From: Paenibacillus luteus
GTDB lineage: Bacteria; Bacillota; Bacilli; Paenibacillales; Paenibacillaceae
Assembly (NCBI RefSeq): GCF_006542765.1
Contig: NZ_SKCD01000001.1
Location: forward strand, 1 to 64,000
DNA length: 64,000 nt
Direction of reading: 5' to 3'
Below, one piece after another: positions 44,768 through 52,421 of this stretch (within the stretch, counting starts at the first letter, position 1; the number at the start of each line of letters is the position of its first letter). Position numbers and translations under genes: made by a program. The notes beneath the pieces are model-generated. The model was not told the DNA's origin and ran no database searches. It saw nothing but the letters and a program-made list of their open reading frames with translations.

Positions 44768-44805
44768 AGATACTCCTCCTTTAAAATTGTTGATCGCCCA
44801 TTCCT

Positions 44806-44819
44806 GAATACGCTTTCAA
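44806..44819. promoter_or_regulatory. Candidate catabolite-responsive element (cre) upstream of the GH43 gene
   Basis: TGAATACGCTTTCA matches the CcpA consensus TGWNANCGNTNWCA at all but one fixed position. It lies about 40 bp upstream of the GH43 start, in the region where a promoter is expected, so repression on rich sugars is plausible. Confidence 0.5.
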
Positions 44820-44991
44820 CCTTGTATGTAGAACGTCACCCCAAATGATAGCGGAGTTGCCGCGCCTCTTCAACTGAACAATAACAACCGCAATGAACTG
44901 TAGGCAGTGCCTTGAATCTCAGGGATTTCGGTACAGATATGTTCACTGAGGTTTGTTTATTGCACTCCTTCTAAACTTTAATTAGAGAGCA

Positions 44992-45030
44992 AAAAAAGAT
45001 GACAACCGCCTGTCCGCGAGTGTCATCTTC
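44992..45030 (-). terminator. Rho-independent terminator of the pentapeptide gene
   Basis: AAGATGACA and TGTCATCTT pair around a GC-rich loop; the minus-strand side ends in seven T. Confidence 0.8.
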
Positions 45031-45086
45031 AAATCTTGCTTCAGTTGAGCGGTTCGGCTTTCATCTTCAAATCATGCTTCAGTTGA
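45023..45086. repeat. 26-bp direct repeat straddling the terminator
   Basis: tcatcttcaaatc(t/a)tgcttcagttga occurs at 45023 and again at 45061 with one mismatch, 38 bp apart, just past the pentapeptide gene stop codon region. The first copy includes one arm of the terminator. Confidence 0.7.
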
Positions 45087-45095
45087 ACTTTCGGT

Positions 45096-45758
45096 TTACG
45101 ATAGCGTACCGTCATTCACCACGAGCCCAAAAATCGTTGCGAATGTGATCGCCTGTGCAGGCGATATGACGCAGCGGCGCAAATCCTCCAGCGACACGCC
45201 AAGACCATTAAACTCACAGGTACTAATATCAATCCCGCCAAGCTTCGTCTGAGACAGCTGTACTTGATCGATATTCACCTCCGTTAAGTAAAAGTTGGAT
45301 ATGGTCATATTAGACAGATCTCCTTTGGCAAATGAGCTTTTCTCCAGCTTAACGCCTTTCGCATTTCCAAACCGAAGAACCGCATAATCGGCTATACATT
45401 GATCAAAGCGAACATTGCGGAGCGTCGCTCCTGTAATATCCATGCCAAGCAGCTTGCAATTGTGAAAGGAAACGCGGTGCATAATTGCCTCGCTTAGCTC
45501 TATATTGGCTAAATCGCAATTATCAAAACGGACATCGGTAAACTCCGCTTTGCGCAGACTCGTCCCTCGGAATACCACATTATTGAACACGACCCGGTCG
45601 AAGCAAGGCTTATAGGCCGATTGATTATGAACGCCGCAATCCCGAATGATGCTGTCGCTAATTTCATAATCATCCGACCACTCATAATCGGGGACGTCTA
45701 ATGCTTGGAGCTGGTCCGGAATTTTGGGAGATTCTATTTTCTCTCTTTTACTGGTCAT
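45096..45758 (-). CDS. Pentapeptide-repeat protein
   Basis: A 220-residue protein dominated by A(D/N)LxX-type pentapeptides: FNNVVFRGTSLRKAEFTDVR, FDNCDLANIELSEA, LLGMDITGATLRNVRFDQC, KLEKSSFAKGDLSNMTISNF. These fold as a right-handed quadrilateral beta-helix. The C-terminus LEDLRRCVISPAQAITFATI is a conserved cap also seen in QnrB/YjcF-like relatives. Some relatives protect DNA gyrase, but nothing here shows that role. Monocistronic with its own terminator. Confidence 0.85.
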   Translation of the reverse strand: MTSKREKIESPKIPDQLQALDVPDYEWSDDYEISDSIIRDCGVHNQSAYKPCFDRVVFNNVVFRGTSLRKAEFTDVRFDNCDLANIELSEAIMHRVSFHNCKLLGMDITGATLRNVRFDQCIADYAVLRFGNAKGVKLEKSSFAKGDLSNMTISNFYLTEVNIDQVQLSQTKLGGIDISTCEFNGLGVSLEDLRRCVISPAQAITFATIFGLVVNDGTLS

Positions 45759-46100
45759 TGAATTCGTTAACCTGCCTTTATCTATGAAGTAGCCTGAGCG
45801 GTCAAAAGAAAGCTTTGCGAATCGTAAGAAATGCTCTACTTCGTATCATACCTTACATTCCCATTCCTCTCAAATTCATAAAATGAGATAAAAGCCCTCC
45901 TGCCTTCGTTCGGGGGAAATGACAAACAAATCGGTGATGGCTTGATATCACTAATGACTTCTTCCCGCTCCCCATCTATAATGTGAATAAATGGAGGTTA
46001 ACTCTCCGCATAAACCAAATCATTGATCCGAAATAGCAGATAAAGTATTCAGTATTCAACTAAGCAAATATTTTGTGATTGGACAGAATCGAGGTGCAAG
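45759..46100. other. 342-bp intergenic region without recognisable gene
   Basis: A TATAAT at 45977-45982 is a possible -10 box for the following gene but has no good -35 and lies about 115 bp from its ATG. A ggaggttaactctccgc stretch at about 45994 looks like a short inverted repeat. Nothing else was recognised. Confidence 0.4.
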
Positions 46101-47399
46101 ATGAAATACGATATCACGCTGGAGCAGCGCGATCATATCATGGGGACTCTGACGGAGGAACAGCGGCATTTCCTGCATCATGAGCTTGTTAGGGGCAGAA
46201 GAACGTTGTTTGCCAGGCAGCTTGCGAGAAAAAAATGCCAGTTCATTCCCGAGGATGCTCAATTTGAGGACATTGCCGCTTTCATAGAGGAATGGGACTA
46301 TATCGGCTTTACAGACAGCGGCGAGGTGTCGCCCCATACGAAATGCGAATGCGGGCGCTCCTTGCGCTATCAGCATCAAGTGCTTCATTTGCCAACGAAT
46401 ACCGTCCGTTATTTCGGCATTGAGCATTTACAGCTCCATACGGGCATCGACGCAAAAGCGATTTCCGATATTATGAAGGGCTTTGATGTGCTCGATAGCG
46501 AGCTGAATGAAATGTTATGCAAATATCGGGACGGCTGGCGGCTTGATCAGCATTTGTTTTTGCCGTTGCCTGCTGAACTCGAGATTCCTGCGGATATTCA
46601 GGCGCATATGGACGCCAAGCTTCCGCTGCTTGATCGGCAGCTTGCCCGCATGCGAAGCAGGCTCCATGAGCTGGATCTCTCAAGCAGAAAAAAACGGCTG
46701 GCAGCCGCTTTAACCTACTATGATCAAGATGCGCCACCCTTGCCTGAACCCAATGAACCTGAACCCGTCTACGAAAACGGAAGTCCCTTTGACCAGCCAG
46801 AGGCAGCACAAGGAACTTTTTCCTTTGATGACTCTGACGTTGCCCAAAGTGCCTTCAGCTTTGATCATTCTAGCGTTTCCCAAAGCGCCTTCAGCTTTGA
46901 GGATACCGGGGGAGGGCAAGGAGCTTTCGTATTCGATGAGTCAAAAGACAGTCAGGGAGCGTTCGTATTCGGTGACGATAAGGAAAGCCAAGGGGCGTTC
47001 GTATTTGACGAACCTGCACCCAAACCCCCAGCGGCCGCATCAACTTCTCGCGATGCTCGTGCTTTTGAGGAGGAGGGCAAGAAGCTGGGCGCCGCCGTAT
47101 TGCGAGAATCGGAGCTCAGCAGCTCGCAAGCAAAGACCTCAAGCCCGTTCTACCTGCCGCAATCCGCGCAGCGCGTAGTCGATGATGCTTTGAAATACGG
47201 ACGTATCAGCACACTCGCCATCTCTAATTTCATGATCGAGCAGAAGCTTACTGCGGATGTGCGAATGTCTACAGGCAAACCCGCCATATACATCGGCGTC
47301 GCGGCCTATCTGGACAAGCTGGCGGCCTCAGGCTTATGCGAGCTCGTAAACGGAAACTCCGAGGACCGCGTTTATTCGAATAGCAAAGACCAGCATTAG
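46101..47399 (+). CDS. DUF3895-type protein with six 12-residue acidic repeats
   Basis: A 432-residue soluble protein. The first 200 residues carry a small zinc-ribbon-like stretch (HTKCECGRSLRYQHQVLHLP). The middle (about 237-305) has six repeats of exactly 12 residues with core Q(G/S)AF(S/V)F(D/E). A disordered Ala/Ser/Pro segment follows. The C-terminal 80 residues (YLPQSAQRVVDDALKYGRIS ... LCELVNGNSEDRVY) resemble the winged-helix-like DUF3895 module found in Paenibacillus. Function is unknown. The ATG follows GAGGTG. It is convergent with the ABC permease gene and overlaps its end by 4 bp. Confidence 0.7.
   Translation: MKYDITLEQRDHIMGTLTEEQRHFLHHELVRGRRTLFARQLARKKCQFIPEDAQFEDIAAFIEEWDYIGFTDSGEVSPHTKCECGRSLRYQHQVLHLPTNTVRYFGIEHLQLHTGIDAKAISDIMKGFDVLDSELNEMLCKYRDGWRLDQHLFLPLPAELEIPADIQAHMDAKLPLLDRQLARMRSRLHELDLSSRKKRLAAALTYYDQDAPPLPEPNEPEPVYENGSPFDQPEAAQGTFSFDDSDVAQSAFSFDHSSVSQSAFSFEDTGGGQGAFVFDESKDSQGAFVFGDDKESQGAFVFDEPAPKPPAAASTSRDARAFEEEGKKLGAAVLRESELSSSQAKTSSPFYLPQSAQRVVDDALKYGRISTLAISNFMIEQKLTADVRMSTGKPAIYIGVAAYLDKLAASGLCELVNGNSEDRVYSNSKDQH
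46809..47015 (+). repeat. Six 36-bp in-frame repeats in the DUF3895-type gene
   Basis: caa-gga/agt-gcn-ttc recurs at 36-bp intervals from 46809 to 46989. The first three encode QxxFSF and the last three QGAFVF, so two rounds of duplication are likely. Confidence 0.85.
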
Positions 47400-48238
47400 C
47401 CTTTTACAGCCGAGCCTACGGTAAGCGCATTTTCAACCTGTTCGCTAAACAGAATGTAAATCAATACCGTGGGCAAGCTGGCAATGGTCATCGCTGCTCC
47501 CATAGCGCCCCAATCCGTCGTGAATTGCCCTTGGAAGAACAGCAAACCAAGCGGCAGCGTCTTTAAGGATTCTTTCGTAATTAAGATTACGGCCATCGTG
47601 AATTCATTCCAGGAGTTTAGAAAAATAAAGATAACCATCGTCGCTAGTGCAGGCTTAATAATCGGCAGCATGATGCTGAAGAACGTTCGGTAAATACTCG
47701 CTCCGTCAATACAAGCCGATTCCTCCATCTCAATCGGAATGCTCCGGAAGAAGCCATAGAACACCATAGATGCGAAAGAAATATTAAAAGCGATATACGG
47801 AATAATTAACGCACCGTAAGTATTCGCTAAATTCAAGTCTCTCACCAAAATGGCCAGTGGAATCATAATGACTTGGATCGGAATAAACATGCCTACGAGA
47901 ATATACGTATGAGCAATCTTGCTGAACCGCCAGCGCAGCCGCGCAGCCGCATACGAGAACATGACCGCAAGCAGGATCGCTCCTGCAACAGTAGCTACCG
48001 CAACGAGCAAACTGTTCATGAAATAAACGGGTACATTATATTTGGACCATGCTTCTACGTAATTTTCGAACCGCAAATGCATAGGCGGACCAAACGGGTT
48101 CGTAACAAAAATCTCATCATTATTTTTCAAGGAATAAAAGATCATCCACACGAGCGGGTATACGGACAATATCGCGTACAGCCACAAAAAGATAGGCATA
48201 CCTGGGTTGCTTTTCCTTAACTTCATCATCCACGTCAT
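47396..48238 (-). CDS. Carbohydrate ABC transporter permease (MalG type)
   Basis: A 280-residue inner-membrane permease with six spans, the second permease of a CUT1 sugar importer. The EAA loop reads EESACIDGASIYRTFFSIML followed by PIIKP. The C-terminus ENALTVGSAVKG is typical. ATG after GGAGGTG. It is the last gene of the SBP-permease-permease operon, 15 bp after the first permease. No ATPase gene is present; CUT1 systems in bacilli commonly share MsmX-type ATPases encoded elsewhere. Confidence 0.93.
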   Translation of the reverse strand: MTWMMKLRKSNPGMPIFLWLYAILSVYPLVWMIFYSLKNNDEIFVTNPFGPPMHLRFENYVEAWSKYNVPVYFMNSLLVAVATVAGAILLAVMFSYAAARLRWRFSKIAHTYILVGMFIPIQVIMIPLAILVRDLNLANTYGALIIPYIAFNISFASMVFYGFFRSIPIEMEESACIDGASIYRTFFSIMLPIIKPALATMVIFIFLNSWNEFTMAVILITKESLKTLPLGLLFFQGQFTTDWGAMGAAMTIASLPTVLIYILFSEQVENALTVGSAVKG

Positions 48239-48253
48239 TTCTGTCCACCTCCT

Positions 48254-49135
48254 CTAGTAAGAAATTCGTTCCCTGGCAATCAGCCGGTTAATAATCAGCG
48301 TCGCAATGAGACATTCGATGACGAGAATCGCTGCCGCGGCACTGCCGTAACCAAACTCTCCTACGCGGAAAGCCGAACGATACATGAGATAAGTGAGCGT
48401 ATACGTCGATGTTCCTGGACCGCCGCTAGTCATAATGTACATATTGGCAAAAGCGTTAAGCCCGCCCGTAATCGCAAACACGAGACAAAACTTATAGGTT
48501 TCCGCCATCATCGGAATGTTGATTTTCAATATGGCTTGCAACTTGGTTGCGCCGTCGATGCGGGCAGCCTCCATATATTGTTCAGGGACAGACTTCACTC
48601 CTGCAAGCAGCAAGGCAAAATGATAGCCCATATACTGCCAAGCGTTGACGAATGCAATCGCAACAATCGCCGACTTGCTGCTGGATAGCCAATCCTGCTT
48701 ATATTCAAGTCCAATCATTTCAAAAATCTTATTAATCAGTCCATACTCACCGTTATAAATCGATAGCCACAACTGACATACAACCGTGATTGAAAGAACC
48801 ACTGGTATGAAAAAGCTGATGCGCAATAGTTTACGACCCTTGAATTTAGCATCTGCAACAGCGAATGCGAGAATTGAACCGATACCAATTTGCGTTACCG
48901 TAATAATGACAGCGAAGATAAGGCCATTTTTGACTGAAGTGAAGAACAAGCTGTCTTGGAACAACCTCGTATAATTGTCGAACCAAATAAAAGTGCCTTC
49001 CGAGAGTCCATCCCATTCGTACATGCTGCGGAAAAAGGTTTGTACAATCGGGTAAAACACCATGACGGTGTACAGAAGAAGAGCCGGCAATATAAACAAT
49101 AGAATTGCTGTTTTGTTTCCTAGAAATTTGTTCAT
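48254..49135 (-). CDS. Sugar ABC transporter permease (MalF/UgpA type)
   Basis: A 293-residue six-span permease beginning MNKFLGNKTAILLFILPALL. The EAA loop reads MEAARIDGATKLQAILKINI. The chosen ATG has GAGG 10 nt upstream; the frame is open 27 codons further but that part is not permease-like. It pairs with the MalG-type permease downstream and the binding protein upstream. Confidence 0.93.
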   Translation of the reverse strand: MNKFLGNKTAILLFILPALLLYTVMVFYPIVQTFFRSMYEWDGLSEGTFIWFDNYTRLFQDSLFFTSVKNGLIFAVIITVTQIGIGSILAFAVADAKFKGRKLLRISFFIPVVLSITVVCQLWLSIYNGEYGLINKIFEMIGLEYKQDWLSSSKSAIVAIAFVNAWQYMGYHFALLLAGVKSVPEQYMEAARIDGATKLQAILKINIPMMAETYKFCLVFAITGGLNAFANMYIMTSGGPGTSTYTLTYLMYRSAFRVGEFGYGSAAAAILVIECLIATLIINRLIARERISY

Positions 49136-49270
49136 TCCATCACTTCCTCTGCTAGTCTGACTTGGATTGGACGCAGTCCTTTGGCTAGAGAGAGCTAGAA
49201 CCCACCCCATGCCCAAATTGGAGTGAGTTCTATCCCGCTTAACCGCTATTCCACATTCCGCAGCCGTTGT

Positions 49271-50623
49271 TTATTTTGCCGCCGGAATGGCTTTGTTTAC
49301 ATCTTCAATGAACTGCTCCGAGCTGTATGCGCCAGTCATCAAGCTTTGCGATGCATCCTCGATCGCTGCTTTGAACTTCGCATCCGATAAGCCCCATGCA
49401 AACGAAGTTGTGCTTGTAATCTTTGCAATGTCATCGGACAACTGCTTCATCATTGGCGGATATTCCGTAACGATCGCTTTATCAACCTTCGTCGATACAA
49501 GCGGATTGCCGCGCTCTGTATATTTGTACTCGGCATATTTCAGGGATAGGAATGCCGCAACCTTCGCTGCCACATCTTTATCCTTCGTATCCGGGTTTAC
49601 CGCATAGCCGCCAGGACCGCCGCCGCCGCTGAACGCATATTTGCTAGCTTCGTAGTTCGCCGCATCTTTGCCCGGGAAGTACATCCAGCCGGCTTTCTCG
49701 CCAAGCTGCTTCGTTGATTCTGCGATTTCCCATTGACCATTCAGGAACATGGCTGCCTTGCCTTGGTGGAAAAGTGCTGCTGCTTGATCATAGTTTAGAT
49801 TCGTTGCGCCCTTCGGCAGCATGCCTGCTTTAACAAGCTCAATGATTTTGTCAGCTGCTTCTTTATAAGCAGGGTCGCTTGCACTTGCCTCGCCTTTATC
49901 GAGCTTCAAGATGCCTTGCGGCTCATTTCTGGTCACGAACATATCGAACAAGGCAACTGTTGGCCATTTTTCTTTGGCGAATAAAGACATCGGCGTAATG
50001 CCTGCTGCATTAAACGCTTTGACAGCCGTCATCAGCTCGTCGTAGGTCGTTGGCACCTTCACGTTATTTTGTTCAAACAGCTCTTTATTGTAATAAAGCA
50101 ATACAAATTCATTTCCGGCATAGGGGAAAGCATACGTGTGGCCATCATCTGCCACCAGCGTGTTCATCGTGCTCGGATACATTTTGTCTCTGAAGCCCAG
50201 CTCATCTACGTAGGAATCCAACTCTAAAATATTGCCGGATTTTTTAAACGTCGTAATGATATCCAGACCCGCTTGGAAAATATCAGGAAGGTTGCCTGTT
50301 GCCGCGTAAGTTTTTAGCTTTTGGCCATCATCCTGCGCCTGCACTTCCAGCTCCAGCTCCACATTTGGCATTTCCTTCTTTAATTCTGCTACTGCATAAT
50401 CATAAGGAAGCTTCGTATCGTCATCCGCATACTGTGCATAAATACGGAGCTTAACCGGCTTGGCTTCCTCCGCTTTCGTCTCTTCCGGTGCGGCATTCGT
50501 CGCCGTCTCTTTATTTCCTTCATCGGTCGCTTTGTTGTTAGCCGCCTCATTATTGCCCCCGGAGCCGCAAGCAGCCACGAAAACCAAACAAAGACTCATG
50601 ATAAAAATAGCCATCTTTTTCAT
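49271..50623 (-). CDS. Extracellular sugar-binding lipoprotein of an ABC importer
   Basis: A 450-residue family 1 solute-binding protein. The signal peptide ends with lipobox VAAC followed by a low-complexity linker rich in Asn, Glu and Ala. The mature part has FPYAGNEFVLLYYNKELFEQ, ALFHQGKAAMFLNGQWEIAE and a GGGGPGGYAVNP stretch, all usual for CUT1 binding proteins. ATG after AGGGGG. The sugar is unknown. Control by the YesM/YesN pair directly upstream is likely. Confidence 0.93.
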   Translation of the reverse strand: MKKMAIFIMSLCLVFVAACGSGGNNEAANNKATDEGNKETATNAAPEETKAEEAKPVKLRIYAQYADDDTKLPYDYAVAELKKEMPNVELELEVQAQDDGQKLKTYAATGNLPDIFQAGLDIITTFKKSGNILELDSYVDELGFRDKMYPSTMNTLVADDGHTYAFPYAGNEFVLLYYNKELFEQNNVKVPTTYDELMTAVKAFNAAGITPMSLFAKEKWPTVALFDMFVTRNEPQGILKLDKGEASASDPAYKEAADKIIELVKAGMLPKGATNLNYDQAAALFHQGKAAMFLNGQWEIAESTKQLGEKAGWMYFPGKDAANYEASKYAFSGGGGPGGYAVNPDTKDKDVAAKVAAFLSLKYAEYKYTERGNPLVSTKVDKAIVTEYPPMMKQLSDDIAKITSTTSFAWGLSDAKFKAAIEDASQSLMTGAYSSEQFIEDVNKAIPAAK

Positions 50624-50805
50624 TGCTTTTCCCCCTAAAATTTAGTCTGGCAAACACCACTTTTGCACGCTTTTTGTACAGTCTCACTAAAAGCCTTTGC
50701 TTGCTCGTTCTGTGTTTCTTTACATTTCCGAGTATAAAGAATTCCGCTGCTTAAGATAATGAATAAACTGCGTGCTTTTGGTAAAATCCGCAGTTTTCAA
50801 GCAAT

Positions 50806-50830
50806 AAAGAGCCGCTATTGGCGGCTCTTC
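50806..50830 (-). terminator. Hairpin spanning the yesN-type stop codon
   Basis: AAGAGCCGC and GCGGCTCTT pair around the tetraloop that contains the stop codon of the response regulator. On the minus strand it is followed by TTATTGCTTG, a weak T-run, so it may be a partial terminator or a 3'-end stabiliser before the binding-protein gene. Confidence 0.5.
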
Positions 50831-52404
50831 TCGTATTCGCTGGGCGAATATCCATAAAATTTTTTAAAGCTTTTGCTAAAATACCCTGAGTCATTATAAC
50901 CGACCTTCTCCGCTATATCCGTTAACCGCACCGTGTTGCGGCCCAGCAGCTCCTTAGCCTGCTGCATCCGGTATTGGGTTAAATAATCGCTGACCGTAAT
51001 GCCGATTTCTTTCTTGAATACCGCGCGCAAATAGCTCGCATTAATAAAGACATGCTGCGCAATCTGCTCGAGTTGCAGGCTCGGGTCAGCATAATTCTGC
51101 TCGATATACGCCTTCGCCGACTTGGCTATTTTGGATGAGCGGGTGTTGCGATGCTTGCTGTTATAAACCACCGCTTTGTGAAACAGCTCCTTGATCCAAT
51201 CAAACGTCAGCTCTGCCGACTCGAATTTACGAATCTCGTTATACGGATAAAACTGCTCCCCAAAGCAATCTGCGATCGGATGACCCGACTCTTCGAAGTA
51301 GGAGAGGTTCACCGATATAAGCCCCATACATATGACGTAAATATAATCAATCGACAGCCGCCGCTCGCGTACCGTTTGAAATAAATCATCCAGCTTTCGC
51401 TCGAGCTGCTCCCAGCTGTTCAGCCGAAGCAGGACAAGCAGCTCTTCATTAGCCTCGGTAGGATAAAAAGGCTCATTGACGCTGTTTGGCAGCTGCTCCC
51501 CATAGGCAATCACACGGTCATGCCCAAGCACAAATTTGTTTTGCAGCGCTTCGAGCGCTTCACCATAGGAGGCGTGAACCCCCTTGATCCCCTCCTTGCT
51601 TCGTCCAACGCCTACCGTGATCGTAAATTTCAAATATTTTTTAATGAGAAAACAAAGCTTCTTGTAGCCTTCCAGTGAAGGCAACTCATCCCCCTGCTCG
51701 CCCTGATGCCGAACCAAACAAAGAATACGCCCTTCCGGACCGTTAAAGATCAAATGGTTGCCGCTCTCTTCCATCGCTTCATTCAGGACATTCGTCACTG
51801 CATACTTCATAAGCAGCCGATCGCTTGCCTTGCCCCACTTCCGGTCCATATGATCAATCTCCACGCATGCAATTACATAAAATCCTGGTTCTGCTTGAAT
51901 GCCGAGCTGCTGAAGCCGTCTGATCGTTTCTTCCTCAGAAAGAGCATATTCACGGCTAATCAATTGGCCAAGAAAACTCTCCTTCATTAGCTCCGTATTT
52001 TCTCGCAGCGTCAGCTTGTCCTCCTGTGCCTTCTGATATTGCTGACGCAGCTTGACCAGTGTCAACAGCAGTTCATCTTTAGAGAAGGGCTTCAGAATAT
52101 AGTCCTCGACACCGAGCTTGAGCGCCTTGCGGGCATATTCAAATTCGTTATGGCCCGTAATGAGCACGATGCTCACCTCAGGATATTGCTCTTTGAGTTT
52201 CTCCGACAGCTCCAGCCCATCCATAAACGGCATCGTAATATCAATTAAGGCAATATCAGGGCAGTCTTCATGAATGAGCTCCAGCGCTTCGACTCCATTC
52301 CTTGCTTCCTTGCTGATCGTGAAGCCAAGCGTCTCCCACTCCAGCACCGTCCTCAGATAATCACGAAAAATAAGCTCGTCATCCACGATCATTACTTTTT
52401 GCAT
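50815..52404 (-). CDS. YesN-type response regulator with AraC DNA-binding domain
   Basis: A 529-residue regulator. Receiver domain at 1-120 with VDDE, phospho-acceptor in IALIDITMPFMDGLELSE and LKPFSKDE. A long middle segment of about 290 residues follows. The C-terminal AraC pair reads LQLEQIAQHVFINASYLRAV and ends with EKVGYNDSGYFSKSFKKFYG, YSPSEYEKSR. ATG after AGGGAATAG. It follows the kinase gene by 17 bp and precedes the sugar importer it probably activates. Confidence 0.93.
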   Translation of the reverse strand: MQKVMIVDDELIFRDYLRTVLEWETLGFTISKEARNGVEALELIHEDCPDIALIDITMPFMDGLELSEKLKEQYPEVSIVLITGHNEFEYARKALKLGVEDYILKPFSKDELLLTLVKLRQQYQKAQEDKLTLRENTELMKESFLGQLISREYALSEEETIRRLQQLGIQAEPGFYVIACVEIDHMDRKWGKASDRLLMKYAVTNVLNEAMEESGNHLIFNGPEGRILCLVRHQGEQGDELPSLEGYKKLCFLIKKYLKFTITVGVGRSKEGIKGVHASYGEALEALQNKFVLGHDRVIAYGEQLPNSVNEPFYPTEANEELLVLLRLNSWEQLERKLDDLFQTVRERRLSIDYIYVICMGLISVNLSYFEESGHPIADCFGEQFYPYNEIRKFESAELTFDWIKELFHKAVVYNSKHRNTRSSKIAKSAKAYIEQNYADPSLQLEQIAQHVFINASYLRAVFKKEIGITVSDYLTQYRMQQAKELLGRNTVRLTDIAEKVGYNDSGYFSKSFKKFYGYSPSEYEKSRQ

Positions 52405-52421
52405 CTATTCCCTCGTCCCCT

